This document shows positions 8,456 through 17,146 of a stretch of 64,000 nucleotides of DNA, piece after piece. Position numbers and translations under genes: made by a program. The stretch covers positions 1 through 64,000 of the forward strand of contig LJHW01000017.1 of the NCBI GenBank assembly GCA_001295865.1. The letters run 5' to 3'. The stretch comes from a beta proteobacterium AAP65. Its GTDB lineage: Bacteria; Pseudomonadota; Gammaproteobacteria; Burkholderiales; Burkholderiaceae_C. Within the stretch, counting starts at the first letter, position 1. Every line of letters starts with the position of its first letter. Under the pieces are notes generated by a model, which was not told the origin of the DNA, did not search any database, and saw nothing but the letters and a program-made list of their open reading frames with translations.

Positions 8456-9241
8456 ATGAGCCTCACCGACACCCGCCCGCTGCGCCTGCAGGCCGAAGGC
8501 ATCGTCAAGCGCTACGGCAGCACCGAAGTGCTCAAGGGCGTGAGCCTGCAGGCTCGCCAGGGCGACGTCATCGCGATGATCGGCGCCAGCGGCTCGGGCA
8601 AGAGCACCTTCCTGCGCTGCCTGAACCTGCTGGAAGCACCCACGGCCGGCCGCCTGGCCATTGCCGGCGAAGACCTCAAGCTCGTGCCCGATGGCCGCGG
8701 CGCGCTGAAGGCCGCCGATGCCACGCAGCTCCAGCGCCTGCGCAGCCGCGTGGCCATGGTCTTCCAGCACTTCAACCTGTGGGCGCACATGACGGCGCTG
8801 CAGAACGTGACCGAAGCGCCCGTGCAGGTGCTGGGGCTGAGCAAGGCCGAGGCGAACGAACGCGCCGAGGCCTACCTCCAGCGCGTGGGCGTGCACCACC
8901 GCCGTGACGCTTACCCGGCGCACATGTCGGGCGGCGAGCAGCAGCGAGTGGCCATTGCGCGCGCACTGGCGATGGAGCCCGAGGTGATGCTGTTCGATGA
9001 GCCCACCTCGGCGCTGGACCCCGAGTTGGTGGGCGAAGTGCTGCGCGTGATGCGCAGCGTGGCCGAAGAAGGCCGCACGATGATCGTCGTCACGCACGAG
9101 ATGGGTTTTGCGCGCGAGGTCAGCCGCCGCGTCGTGTTCCTGCACCAGGGCGCCATCGCCGAAGACGGCCCGCCCAGCGAGGTGCTGCTGCGCCCGCAGA
9201 GCGAAAGGCTGCAGGCCTTTCTGGCCAACACGCTCAAGTAG
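8456..9241 (+). CDS. aotP: Amino-acid ABC transporter ATP-binding protein (AotP/HisP type)
   Basis: A 261-residue ATPase powering the permease pair. Walker A is GASGSGKST, the Q-loop region [20 protein letters not shown], the ABC signature MSGGEQQRV, Walker [15 protein letters not shown], and the H-loop VVTHEMGFA. The extended loop after the Walker A helix ([24 protein letters not shown]) is characteristic of HisP/AotP rather than GlnQ subunits. It starts 3 bp after the AotO-like gene and ends the cluster. No clear terminator follows immediately. Confidence 0.9.
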   Translation: MSLTDTRPLRLQAEGIVKRYGSTEVLKGVSLQARQGDVIAMIGASGSGKSTFLRCLNLLEAPTAGRLAIAGEDLKLVPDGRGALKAADATQLQRLRSRVAMVFQHFNLWAHMTALQNVTEAPVQVLGLSKAEANERAEAYLQRVGVHHRRDAYPAHMSGGEQQRVAIARALAMEPEVMLFDEPTSALDPELVGEVLRVMRSVAEEGRTMIVVTHEMGFAREVSRRVVFLHQGAIAEDGPPSEVLLRPQSERLQAFLANTLK

Positions 9242-9300
9242 CTGCGCGCGGCGGGCGCGGCGCGCTCGGCAGGCCGGGGCACAATCGGCCCCAGCGCAGC

Positions 9301-9320
9301 ACCTCGGCGCGCGCCGAGGT
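9301..9320. repeat. Perfect 20-bp palindrome in intergenic region
   Basis: A perfect inverted repeat with no spacer lies between the transporter ATPase and the RpiB-like gene, with half-site ACCTCGGCGC. A second hairpin, GCCCGG-CTC-CCGGGC, follows at 9357-9371. The palindrome could be an operator for a dimeric regulator, or part of an RNA structure in the 5' leader of the isomerase gene. Neither has a run of T, so they are not typical terminators. The function is unknown. Confidence 0.5.
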
Positions 9321-9504
9321 GGTTGGCCAGGTTGCACTCCACGACCACGCAGTCTTGCCCGGCTCCCGGGCTTGCACCTGGCAGAACGGCTCGCGCCGGG
9401 GCCCTCTGGCCCGGGCTGCGGCAGCCCATGCTGCGGGTGGCCCGTCCATCCGCCCACCCCCTCCTGCCTACGCGTCTGCCGACGCGCACCCAGAAAGCCC
9501 GCCC

Positions 9505-10146
9505 ATGAAGATCGCCCTCATCATCGAAAACAGCCAGGCCGCCAAGTCCGAGATCGTGCATAGCGCGCTGAAGTCGGTCGTCGAGCCCCTGGGCCACACC
9601 GTGCACCACTACGGCATGTACACGCCGGAAGACAAGGCCTCGCTCACCTACGTGATGAACGGTCTGCTGGCCGGTATCCTGCTCAACAGCAAGGCGGTCG
9701 ATTTCGTCGTCACCGGCTGCGGCACGGGCATGGGCTCGATGCTGGCCTGCAACAGCATGCCGGGCGTCTTCTGCGGCCTCGTCATCGACCCCACCGACGC
9801 CTTCCTTTTCGGCCAGATCAACGACGGCAACTGCCTCTCGATGCCCTACGCCAAGGGTTTCGGCTGGGCCGCCGAGTTGAACCTGCAGGACTGCTACCGC
9901 AAGCTCTTCGAGGTGGAGCGCGGCGTGGGTTACCCGAAAGAGCGCGCGGCCATCATGGCCAAGAACCGCGGCATCCTGAAGGGCCTGAAAGAGGCCTCGT
10001 GCAAAGACATGCTGAGCACGTTGAAAGCCGTCGACCCCGAACTGCTGAAGGCCACCATCGCCGGCGAGAAGTTCCAGGAACTCTTCTTCCCGAACTGCCA
10101 GGACGACGCCATCGGCAGCTACCTGCGCGGCGTGCTCGGCGCCTGA
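9505..10146 (+). CDS. RpiB/LacA/LacB-family sugar-phosphate isomerase-like protein
   Basis: A 213-residue protein. The first ~150 residues match the RpiB/LacAB fold: a start with KIALIIENSQAAKSEIV, then HHYGMY, DFVVTGCGTGMGSMLACN (the conserved GCGTG phosphate loop with the active-site Cys) and a NDGNCLSMP segment. RpiB proper is about 150 residues, so the C-terminal ~60 residues (KDMLSTLKAVDPELLKATIAG) are an extension. Family members interconvert aldose and ketose phosphates. The substrate of this longer subfamily is not known to me. It is preceded by a 263 bp leader with palindromes and followed by a strong terminator, suggesting a monocistronic unit. Confidence 0.8.
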   Translation: MKIALIIENSQAAKSEIVHSALKSVVEPLGHTVHHYGMYTPEDKASLTYVMNGLLAGILLNSKAVDFVVTGCGTGMGSMLACNSMPGVFCGLVIDPTDAFLFGQINDGNCLSMPYAKGFGWAAELNLQDCYRKLFEVERGVGYPKERAAIMAKNRGILKGLKEASCKDMLSTLKAVDPELLKATIAGEKFQELFFPNCQDDAIGSYLRGVLGA

Positions 10147-10181
10147 GTTGCGCCACGGCCCAGCAAGCCTGGGCCAAAATG

Positions 10182-10208
10182 AAAACAGGGCCCGAGGGCC
10201 CTGTTTTT
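10182..10208. terminator. Symmetrical rho-independent terminator
   Basis: A GC-rich stem (CAGGGCC pairing with GGCCCTG) is flanked by AAAA on the left and TTTTT on the right. It can therefore end transcription of the RpiB-like gene on the plus strand and of tRNA-His on the minus strand. Confidence 0.9.
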
Positions 10209-10220
10209 ACGTTTGTGCGG

Positions 10221-10297
10221 TGGGGTGGCTGATGGGACTCGAACCCACGACGACCAGAATCACAATCTGGGACTCTACCAACTGAGCTACAGCCACC
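10221..10297 (-). tRNA. tRNA-His (anticodon GTG)
   Basis: The reverse complement folds as a cloverleaf. The acceptor GTGGCTG pairs with CAGCCAC; the D-loop is AGCTCAGTTGGTAGAG, the anticodon loop carries GTG in ATTGTGAT, and the T-loop is GGTTCGAGTCC. The extra G at position -1 (base 10297), diagnostic of tRNA-His, is encoded, and so is the 3' CCA. It lies downstream of ppiD. Confidence 0.97.
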
Positions 10298-10343
10298 GCA
10301 GCAAGAGCGAGAGTATAGCGTGCCCGCGCGGCGCCAGGCCCGC

Positions 10344-12260
10344 TCAGCGTGCAGCCGACGCCGCAGCGTCGGCAGGCGTGGCCGCAACCGCGGTGACATC
10401 GGCCTTGTAGCGCTTCTTCAGCGAAGCCAAGTAGGCCTCGGTCTCGGCAGCGGCCCAGGCCTGCGCATACTGCGCACGCAGCGGCGCGTCGCCACCCGGC
10501 GGCGTCTCACGCGGCAGCACCTGCATCACGCGCACGACGAAGTAGCCGTCGGCGCCGAGGTCCACACCCGTCACCAGCGGCAGCTTGTCGGCATCGGCGC
10601 GCAGCGCAGCGTCCATCAGCGGCCGCGGCATGCCCTGGGCCTGCGCGCGCGACACCGTCAGCACGATGGGCAGCGGCTCGGTGCTGTTGCCGGCCTGCAG
10701 TGCGGCCACACGGGCTTCGCCCTCCTGCTTGGCCAGGGCCGCAGCACGTTCGCCCACCAGACGCTGGCGCACCGCGTCCTTCACCTCGACCAGGGCCTGC
10801 ACACGCTCGGGGACGTACTCGGTGACGCGGGCCGACGCCAGCTGGTTGCTGCCCACTTCCACCGCATCGGTGTTGCGCTTGTTGCGCAGGGTTTCGGCGC
10901 CGAACACCGCATCCAGCAGCTTGGCAGAGGCCAGCGGGCCCGTGGCACCGGCAGCCGGTTTGCGCTGCACGGTAGCGGTCTGCACCGTCAGCTTGAGCTT
11001 GTCGACCACGGGCTTGAGGCTGTCGCTCTGCTCGTAGACGGTGTTGGTGAAGGTCTCGGCCGCTTCGGCCCAGCGCTTCTGCGCCAGGGTCTTGCGCAGC
11101 TCGGCCTCGACCTCGGCACGCACGGTTTCGAAGGGCTGCACCTGGCCGCCGCGCACGCCGGTGACAGTGATGATGTGGTAGCCGAAATCACTCTCGACGA
11201 GGCCGCTGGTCTCGCCCTGCTTGAGCGTGAAGGCCGCCTCTTCGAAAGGCTTGACCATCTGGCCGCGGCCGAAGAAATCGAGGTCACCGCCCTGCGCGGC
11301 CGAGACCGAATCGTCGGAGTTCTTGCGCGCCAGTTCGGCGAAGGCGGCCGGGTTTTTGCGCACCTCGGCGAGCAAGCCTTCGGCCTTGGCTTTGGCTGCA
11401 GCACGCTCTTCGGCCTTCGCGTCGCTCTCGGCCTTCACCAGGATGTGGCTGGCGCGGCGCTCTTCGGGCGTCGAGTACTTGGCGATGCCGTCGTTGTAGG
11501 CCTTGCGCACGTCTTCTTCCGTGACAGTGACACCCTGGCCGAGCAGCGCCAGGTCGAGCACCACGTACTCGATGCGCGCCTGCTCGGGCGCCTTGAACTG
11601 CGCGCTGTTGGCCTTGAAGTAGGCCTCGATGTCGGCGTCGGTGGGCTGCACCTTCTCGCCGTAGGCGGCGGGGTCGAAGCGCTGCAGCTGCACGGCACGG
11701 CGCTGCATGAAAGCGTCGAGCGCGGCATTGGCCGGCACGGCACTGGAAGGGGCCGTGGCCAGCACGCCGGTGACGACCTGGCGCACGCCCAGGTCTTGCC
11801 GCAGGCGCTGGTCGAAGAGTGCGGGGGTGAGACCCTGCGCCAACAGCAACTCGCGGCTGATCTTGCCGTCGGGGCCGCGCAGGCCGGCGTACTGCGGGTC
11901 GCTGTCGAACAGGCGCGCCATGCGCGCGTCGCTGGGGAAGAGATGCATCTTCGTGGCGGCGGTCAGCAGCACACGTTCACGCACCAGGTTGTCCAGCGTG
12001 TCGCGGCGCGCGGCGGGGGTGTCGAGCGCGGCGATATCTTGCGTGGGCGCTTCGCGGCGCTGGTTGTCCATGAAGCGCCGGTGCGCGTCGTCCCACTCGG
12101 CACGCGAGATCTTCTGGCCGTCGACCTTGGCCACGGCCTGGCTGGCGGCGTCGTTGAAACGTGCGTAGCCCTCCACGCCGAAGAAGATGAACGAGGGAAT
12201 GATCAGCAGCAGCAGGAAGCCCAGCACCAGACGGGTGTGGTCGCGGATGAAATCGAACAT
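10344..12260 (-). CDS. ppiD: Periplasmic folding chaperone PpiD (SurA N / parvulin)
   Basis: A 638-residue inner-membrane-anchored peptidyl-prolyl isomerase/chaperone that helps newly exported proteins leave the Sec translocon. The start [12 protein letters not shown] at 12260, with AGGA about 10 bases upstream, puts the single membrane helix ([18 protein letters not shown]) where the family has it. An upstream in-frame ATG would add 20 residues ahead of the helix. SurA_N-like helices follow, then a parvulin domain with [29 protein letters not shown] and [10 protein letters not shown], and a long C-terminal domain. Length is close to the E. coli protein (623). It is downstream of hupB and tRNA-Val, as in many proteobacteria. 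Confidence 0.93.
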   Translation of the reverse strand: MFDFIRDHTRLVLGFLLLLIIPSFIFFGVEGYARFNDAASQAVAKVDGQKISRAEWDDAHRRFMDNQRREAPTQDIAALDTPAARRDTLDNLVRERVLLTAATKMHLFPSDARMARLFDSDPQYAGLRGPDGKISRELLLAQGLTPALFDQRLRQDLGVRQVVTGVLATAPSSAVPANAALDAFMQRRAVQLQRFDPAAYGEKVQPTDADIEAYFKANSAQFKAPEQARIEYVVLDLALLGQGVTVTEEDVRKAYNDGIAKYSTPEERRASHILVKAESDAKAEERAAAKAKAEGLLAEVRKNPAAFAELARKNSDDSVSAAQGGDLDFFGRGQMVKPFEEAAFTLKQGETSGLVESDFGYHIITVTGVRGGQVQPFETVRAEVEAELRKTLAQKRWAEAAETFTNTVYEQSDSLKPVVDKLKLTVQTATVQRKPAAGATGPLASAKLLDAVFGAETLRNKRNTDAVEVGSNQLASARVTEYVPERVQALVEVKDAVRQRLVGERAAALAKQEGEARVAALQAGNSTEPLPIVLTVSRAQAQGMPRPLMDAALRADADKLPLVTGVDLGADGYFVVRVMQVLPRETPPGGDAPLRAQYAQAWAAAETEAYLASLKKRYKADVTAVAATPADAAASAAR

Positions 12261-12317
12261 CGAGAGAGATCCTGGTGACTGGCCGTGCAGCGGTGGCGGC
12301 AAGTTTGCCGCCCATGA

Positions 12318-12349
12318 CAAAACGCCGCCGCGCAGCGCGCGGGGCGGCG
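12318..12349 (-). terminator. Probable terminator after hupB - tRNA-Val
   Basis: On the minus strand a GC stem (CGCCGCC...GGCGGCG with a small bulge) is followed by TTTTG. It lies between tRNA-Val and ppiD, so it would end the hupB-tRNA transcript and separate ppiD. The T-run is short. Confidence 0.6.
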
Positions 12350-12366
12350 AATTCTAGCGGAGGGGG

Positions 12367-12442
12367 TGGTGGGTGCTGACGGGTTCGAACCGCCGACCTA
12401 CGCCTTGTAAGGGCGCCGCTCTACCGGCTGAGCTAAGCACCC
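12367..12442 (-). tRNA. tRNA-Val (anticodon TAC)
   Basis: The reverse complement folds as a cloverleaf: acceptor GGGTGCT with AGCACCC, D-loop TAGCTCAGCCGGTAGAG, anticodon stem-loop GCGCC-CTTACAA-GGCGT giving TAC, T-loop GGTTCGAACCC, discriminator A and encoded CCA. It lies 12 bp after the hupB stop and is probably co-transcribed with it. Confidence 0.97.
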
Positions 12443-12454
12443 GGTGGGGGTGCC

Positions 12455-12736
12455 TTACTTGCCGCCGTTCAGGCCGTCTTTGAGGGCCTTGCCGGGGCGG
12501 AACTTCGGCACCTTGGCCGACTTGATCTTGATGGCGTCACCGGTGCGCGGATTGCGGCCGGTGCGCGCTGCGCGCTTGGGCGCGGTGAAGGTGCCGAAGC
12601 CGGTGATGGTGACGCTGCCGCCCTTCTTGAGCGTGGTCTTCACCGCGCCGATCAAGGCCTCGAGCGAGCGACCCGCCGCGGCCTTGGAGATGTCGGCCTG
12701 CTTGGCGATGTGCTCGATCAGTTCACTCTTGTTCAC
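12455..12736 (-). CDS. hupB: DNA-binding protein HU (beta type)
   Basis: A 93-residue histone-like protein that bends and compacts DNA. The start is the GTG at 12736, read as (M)[17 protein letters not shown], the invariant HU N terminus, with GAGGGGAA just upstream. The DNA-binding arm signature [21 protein letters not shown] is intact, and [15 protein letters not shown] closes the fold. Length matches the family (~90). A longer reading from an ATG at 12826 would add an unrelated leader. tRNA-Val follows immediately. Confidence 0.95.
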   Translation of the reverse strand: MNKSELIEHIAKQADISKAAAGRSLEALIGAVKTTLKKGGSVTITGFGTFTAPKRAARTGRNPRTGDAIKIKSAKVPKFRPGKALKDGLNGGK

Positions 12737-12869
12737 GTCGCGGTTCCCCTCTTCAGGTGTCTTCGGAAATCGGTGGCTACGCTGGCAGCAGACCCCTGCG
12801 CACGCGGCGCTTGGGGCTCGATTCATTACATCCCGCCCGATTCCGAGGTGTCAAGCGAGGCCGCGGATT

Positions 12870-13778
12870 CTAGGCCCGCGCAGGCGCGGGGTCGCGCACG
12901 ACGAGCGCCACGCCTACAGCCGTGCAGGCCAAGCCCGCCAGGCTCAGCGGCGTGAGCAATTCATCGAAGAGCCACCACGCCAGCACCGCGGTGCAGGGCG
13001 GCACCAGGTACATCAGGCTGGTGACCGCCGTGGCCGCACCGCGCTGGATCAGCAGGTAGAGCAGCGAGCTGCCGCCCAGCGTGAGCACGAGCACCGACCA
13101 CGCGAGCGCGCCGATGAGCTCGGGGTGCCAATCGAAGGCATAGCTTTCCATCCAGGCCAGCGGCGCCGTCACCGCCAGCGCCGCCAGCAACTGCACGGCG
13201 CTGGCGCTGCGCACATCGCAGGGCGCCACCCAGCGCTTCTGGTACAGCGTGCCCGCGGTGATGGCCCCCAGTGCCAGCACGGCCAGGGCGAGGTTCGCGG
13301 GCCGAGCCTGGCCCAGGTGCAGCTTGTGCCACACCACCAGCAGCAGGCCGGCCAGACCCAGCGCTAGGCCCAGCCATTGCACCGGCCGCACACGCGGCGC
13401 AGCGCCCGCACGGCGGCTGGCCACAGCGCTGAGCCACAAGGCCGTGATCACCGGCTGCAGCCCGACGATCAGCGACACCAGCCCTGCGCCCAGCCCCAGC
13501 TTCACGGCGGCCCACACGCCGCCCAGGTAGCCGGCGTGCATCAGCACCCCCGTCACGGCCAGGTGGCCCCATTGCGCGCGGCCTTGCGGCCAAGCCGCAC
13601 CCGACACACGCACCCAGGCCAGGAAGAGCAGCGCCGACGACAGGAAACGCAGCGCCAGAAAGTCCATCGGCCCGCCGTGCGGCATGCCGTAGCGCGCCAC
13701 GACAAAACCGGTGCTCCAGATCAGCACGAAGACAAGGGGCACTGCGCGCTGCAGCGCGGCCGGCGAGAACGCGGCCAT
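12870..13778 (-). CDS. EamA/DMT-superfamily transporter
   Basis: A 302-residue membrane protein with about ten hydrophobic helices arranged as two five-helix EamA repeats. The family opening PLVFVLIWSTGFVVARYGMPH is present, as are LGLGAGLVSLIVGLQPVITALW in the first repeat and TAVTSLMYLVPPCTAVLAWWLFDE in the second. Such proteins are secondary transporters of amino acids or other metabolites, often exporters. The substrate cannot be predicted. The ATG is 5 bp after the pgsA stop, so it is probably co-transcribed with pgsA. Confidence 0.85.
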   Translation of the reverse strand: MAAFSPAALQRAVPLVFVLIWSTGFVVARYGMPHGGPMDFLALRFLSSALLFLAWVRVSGAAWPQGRAQWGHLAVTGVLMHAGYLGGVWAAVKLGLGAGLVSLIVGLQPVITALWLSAVASRRAGAAPRVRPVQWLGLALGLAGLLLVVWHKLHLGQARPANLALAVLALGAITAGTLYQKRWVAPCDVRSASAVQLLAALAVTAPLAWMESYAFDWHPELIGALAWSVLVLTLGGSSLLYLLIQRGAATAVTSLMYLVPPCTAVLAWWLFDELLTPLSLAGLACTAVGVALVVRDPAPARA

Positions 13779-13783
13779 GCCGC

Positions 13784-14350
13784 TCAAGGCGCCTTGGCGC
13801 GAATCTCGGGCAGGGCCTTCTGCAGGTAGTAGGCCATCGACCAGATGGTGAGCACGGCCGACACCCACACCAGCACCGTGCCCCACAGGCGCGTGTCGAT
13901 CACGCCGAACACGGTGGCGTCGTAGAGCAGGAAGGGAATGGCCACCATCTGTGAGGTGGTCTTGAGCTTGCCCAGCATGTGCACGGCCACGCTGCGCGAG
14001 GCGCCGATCTGCGCCATCCATTCGCGCAGAGCCGAGATGGCGATCTCGCGGCCGATGATGACCAGCGCCACGATGGAATCCACCCGGTCGTGCTCCAGCA
14101 GCACGAGCAGGCAGGCGCAGACGAGGAACTTGTCGGCCACTGGGTCCAGGAAGGCGCCGAAGGCCGAGGTCTGGTTGAGCTTGCGCGCGAGGTAGCCGTC
14201 GAGCCAGTCGGTGAGCGCGAACACGATGAACATCGTGGTGGCCACGAGGTTCTGCGTCTTCACATCCCAACCCAGGTAGTACACGCCGATGATGAGCGGT
14301 ATGGCCGCGATGCGGGCCCAGGTGAGCAGCGTGGGGATGGTGAAGAACAT
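13784..14350 (-). CDS. pgsA: CDP-diacylglycerol-glycerol-3-phosphate 3-phosphatidyltransferase
   Basis: A 188-residue inner-membrane enzyme that makes phosphatidylglycerophosphate from CDP-diacylglycerol and glycerol-3-phosphate, the committed step to phosphatidylglycerol and cardiolipin. The CDP-alcohol phosphotransferase signature is complete: DWLDGYLARKLNQTSAFG, then FLDPVADK (pattern DGxxARx8GxxxDxxxD). Four or more membrane helices are apparent, and length matches E. coli PgsA (182). It lies downstream of uvrC and a TonB-like gene; uvrC-pgsA adjacency is common in proteobacteria. Confidence 0.95.
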   Translation of the reverse strand: MFFTIPTLLTWARIAAIPLIIGVYYLGWDVKTQNLVATTMFIVFALTDWLDGYLARKLNQTSAFGAFLDPVADKFLVCACLLVLLEHDRVDSIVALVIIGREIAISALREWMAQIGASRSVAVHMLGKLKTTSQMVAIPFLLYDATVFGVIDTRLWGTVLVWVSAVLTIWSMAYYLQKALPEIRAKAP

Positions 14351-14411
14351 CGCCTGATTGTGCCCAAGGCGGCGGCGCCCTGGGATGACAGTGTGCCGAG
14401 GGGCGCACGCC

Positions 14412-15053
14412 TCAGTCGACGTCGAGCGTGCGGGGCTTGAAGCGCAGGTCGTCGTCGAAGAGGAAGGTCTCCACCACGCGCCAGGGCTTGGGCAGGCGCG
14501 AGACATCGCCATAGGGCGCGGCTCGCCGCACGGCATCCATGGCCATGCGGGTGGCCTCATCGCCCGTGCTCGGGCGGCGCAGCACCTTGATCGCACGCAC
14601 GCTGCCGTCGCCGTTGAGGTCGATTTCCAACACGGGGATGGCGTACAGGCGCTCGGGCGGACGGCTGGTGTAGGTGCTGTCGGGGTGGGCCTGCATCAGC
14701 CGCGTCGCGAACTGCGCCTGCAGGGCGGCCTGCGACCGCGGTGTGGCCGGGGCGGGCAGCTTCACGTAACGCGGGTTGCGCGGAATGGGACCGCGAGCCG
14801 CCGGGCCGGCGGGCTTGGGCGGTGTGAGGCCGGGCACACCCTGGGCGCCAGGCCGCGTGGGGCTGGCGATGGCCGCGGGCGTGGCCGAGGGCGACACAGG
14901 CCGGGGCGCTGCGACCGCGGCCGGCGGCGCCGGTGGCGTGCTGGCGGGTTTGGGGGGCTGCGCACATCCCACCAGGCCCCAAGCACACCAGAACGCCAGC
15001 CATGCGCGGCGCTTGGCTGGCGGGCGGCTCCAGGGTTCGTCAATGCAGGGCAC
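14412..15053 (-). CDS. TonB C-terminal-like lipoprotein
   Basis: A 213-residue protein read from the GTG at 15053, which overlaps the end of uvrC by 14 bases. No ATG gives a sensible N terminus. The lipobox LVGC falls at about residue 30 after a hydrophobic stretch, indicating a lipid-anchored envelope protein. A proline/alanine-rich linker of ~70 residues follows, then a domain like the TonB C terminus ([58 protein letters not shown]). Unlike true TonB it appears lipoprotein-anchored rather than spanning the inner membrane, so it may act as an envelope linker. The role is unproven. Confidence 0.7.
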   Translation of the reverse strand: MPCIDEPWSRPPAKRRAWLAFWCAWGLVGCAQPPKPASTPPAPPAAVAAPRPVSPSATPAAIASPTRPGAQGVPGLTPPKPAGPAARGPIPRNPRYVKLPAPATPRSQAALQAQFATRLMQAHPDSTYTSRPPERLYAIPVLEIDLNGDGSVRAIKVLRRPSTGDEATRMAMDAVRRAAPYGDVSRLPKPWRVVETFLFDDDLRFKPRTLDVD

Positions 15054-17100
15054 GGTAAATCTCCTCCGCCAATTCTCGCGAGATGCCTTCCACGCTGGCC
15101 AGGTCTTCCACCCCCGCCGAGGCCACGCCGCGCAGGCCGCCAAAACGCTGCAGCAGACGCGCGCGTTTGCGCGGGCCCACGCCGGCGATGTCTTCGAGCT
15201 TGCTGCCGCCGGTGCGCACGCTGGCGCGCTTGGCGCGCATGCCGGTGATGGCGAAGCGGTGCGCCTCGTCACGGATCTGCGCCACCAGCATCAGCGCCGC
15301 CGAATCGTGGCCGAGGTAGACCTTCTCGCGGCCGTCGGCGAACACCAGCTCTTCCAGGCCGACCTTGCGGCCCTCGCCTTTTTCGACGCCGACGATCAGA
15401 CCCAGGTCGAGCCCGAGTTCCTGGAAGACCTCGCGCGCCATGCTTACCTGGCCGCGGCCGCCGTCCACCAGCACCAGGTCGGGCAGGCGCGCCGCGCCAC
15501 GCGGAGCGCGTGTGGACTTGGCTTGGGGTGCCGCGCCTGGCGCGTCTTCGGCTGCCGGCTCCGCCTCACCCTCGGCCGATGCGGCTTCGGCCTTGCCGGC
15601 AGCCACGGCTTCGGCCAGGCGCGCGTAGCGGCGCGTCAGCACCTGGCGCATGGCGGCATAGTCGTCGCCACCGGTCACGCCTTCGATGTTGAAGCGGCGG
15701 TACTGCGCGCTCTGCATCGCGTGGCCTTCGTAGACCACACAACTGGCCTGCGTGGCTTCACCCGCGGTGTGGCTGATGTCGAAACACTCCACGCGCAAGG
15801 CGGCCGGGTCTTCGATGTCGAGCTCCAGCGCCTCGATCAGCGCACGTGTGCGCTGCTGCGCCGAGCCCTCTTCGGCCAGCAGCCGCGCCAGCGACAGCTC
15901 GGCGCCCTTGGCCGCCATCTCCAGCCAGATGCGGCGCTGCTCGCGCGGCTGGTGCGTGCAGCGCAGCTTGATGCCCGTGGTCTCGGACAGTGCCTCGATC
16001 AGCGCCGGGTCCACCGGGTGGCTGGTGACCAGCACTGGCGGCACCGGCTGGCCGATGTAGTGCTGCGCGATGAAGGCCTCCAGCACCGCGCACTCGGGTG
16101 CGGTGAGCATCGCGCGGGCGTTTTCGGGGCCGGCGAGCTCGTCTTCGAACCGCGCCTCGGCCTCGTCGGCACTGAGCGCAGCGCCATCGTCCACGTGCTG
16201 CGGGAAGTAGGCGCGGTCGCCGAGGTGGCGGCTGCCGCGCACCATGGCCAGGTTCACGCAGGCACGGCCGCCGGCCACCTTCACGGCCAGGATGTCGACA
16301 TCCTTGTCCGAAGCCGAGAGGCTGCTCGCGTCCATGCTTTGCTGGTGCAGCACCTTCGAGAGCGAACCGATGCGGTCGCGCAGCGCGGCGGCCTTCTCGA
16401 ACTCCAGACCTTCGGCGTGGGCCATCATCTTGGCCTGCAGATCGTCGATGACCTCCTGGGTGTCGCCGAGCAGAAATCGTTCGGCGTCCCGCACGTCGCG
16501 CGCGTAGTCCTCGGGCGTGATGAAGCCGACGCAGGGCGCCGTGCAGCGCTGGATCTGGTACAGCAGGCAGGGCCGGCTGCGGTGGTTGTAGACCGTGTCC
16601 TCGCAGGTGCGAAGGCGGAACACCTTCTGCATCAGCTGGATGGTCTGCTTCACGGCCCAGGCGTTCGGGTAGGGGCCGAAGTAGCGGTGCTTCTTGTCCA
16701 CCGCACCGCGGAAATAGGCCATGCGCGGAAAGGCGTGCGAGACCAGCTTCAGGTAGGGGTAGCTCTTGTCGTCCCGGAAGAGGATGTTGAACTTCGGGGC
16801 TAGCGTCTTGATGAGGTTGTTCTCGAGCAGCAGGGCCTCGGCCTCGCTGCGCACCACGGTGGTTTCCAGCCGCGCGATGCGGCTGACCATGTGGCCGATG
16901 CGCGTGCCGTCGTGGTCCTTGTGCAGGTAGCTGCTGACACGCTTCTTGAGGTTGCGCGCCTTGCCCACGTAGAGCAGGCCATCGGCGGCGTCGAACCAGC
17001 GGTAGACGCCCGGCAGGCCGGGCAGCGCGGCCACTTCGGCCAGCAGGCGTTCGCGGTTCGAAGGCGGCGACGGGGCCGGGGTCTCTGCGCTCTCAGTCAT
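15040..17100 (-). CDS. uvrC: Excinuclease ABC subunit C
   Basis: A 686-residue nucleotide-excision-repair nuclease that cuts on both sides of lesions bound by UvrAB. The N-terminal GIY-YIG domain reads [26 protein letters not shown] Cys-containing [15 protein letters not shown] segment and the UVR helix pair ([15 protein letters not shown]) follow, then the RNase H-like C-terminal nuclease ([30 protein letters not shown]) and a helix-hairpin-helix tail ([17 protein letters not shown]). An alanine/glutamate-rich insert of ~35 residues in the nuclease domain is absent from E. coli UvrC. The start at 17100 gives [10 protein letters not shown] just before the domain. Confidence 0.96.
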   Translation of the reverse strand: MTESAETPAPSPPSNRERLLAEVAALPGLPGVYRWFDAADGLLYVGKARNLKKRVSSYLHKDHDGTRIGHMVSRIARLETTVVRSEAEALLLENNLIKTLAPKFNILFRDDKSYPYLKLVSHAFPRMAYFRGAVDKKHRYFGPYPNAWAVKQTIQLMQKVFRLRTCEDTVYNHRSRPCLLYQIQRCTAPCVGFITPEDYARDVRDAERFLLGDTQEVIDDLQAKMMAHAEGLEFEKAAALRDRIGSLSKVLHQQSMDASSLSASDKDVDILAVKVAGGRACVNLAMVRGSRHLGDRAYFPQHVDDGAALSADEAEARFEDELAGPENARAMLTAPECAVLEAFIAQHYIGQPVPPVLVTSHPVDPALIEALSETTGIKLRCTHQPREQRRIWLEMAAKGAELSLARLLAEEGSAQQRTRALIEALELDIEDPAALRVECFDISHTAGEATQASCVVYEGHAMQSAQYRRFNIEGVTGGDDYAAMRQVLTRRYARLAEAVAAGKAEAASAEGEAEPAAEDAPGAAPQAKSTRAPRGAARLPDLVLVDGGRGQVSMAREVFQELGLDLGLIVGVEKGEGRKVGLEELVFADGREKVYLGHDSAALMLVAQIRDEAHRFAITGMRAKRASVRTGGSKLEDIAGVGPRKRARLLQRFGGLRGVASAGVEDLASVEGISRELAEEIYRALH

Positions 17101-17146
17101 CGGCCGCGATTGTGTCGCCTTCGACCAGCGCTTCGATAATGCCCCG

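Noticed and set aside
10320..12278. A 652-codon open frame on the plus strand opposite ppiD
   Set aside because: It is repetitive in composition, typical of antisense frames in very GC-rich genes. The minus strand encodes a complete PpiD.
12258..12320. An in-frame ATG at 12320 as the start of ppiD
   Set aside because: It would add 20 Pro/Gly-rich residues before MFDFIRDH, the conserved PpiD start, which has its own ribosome-binding site.
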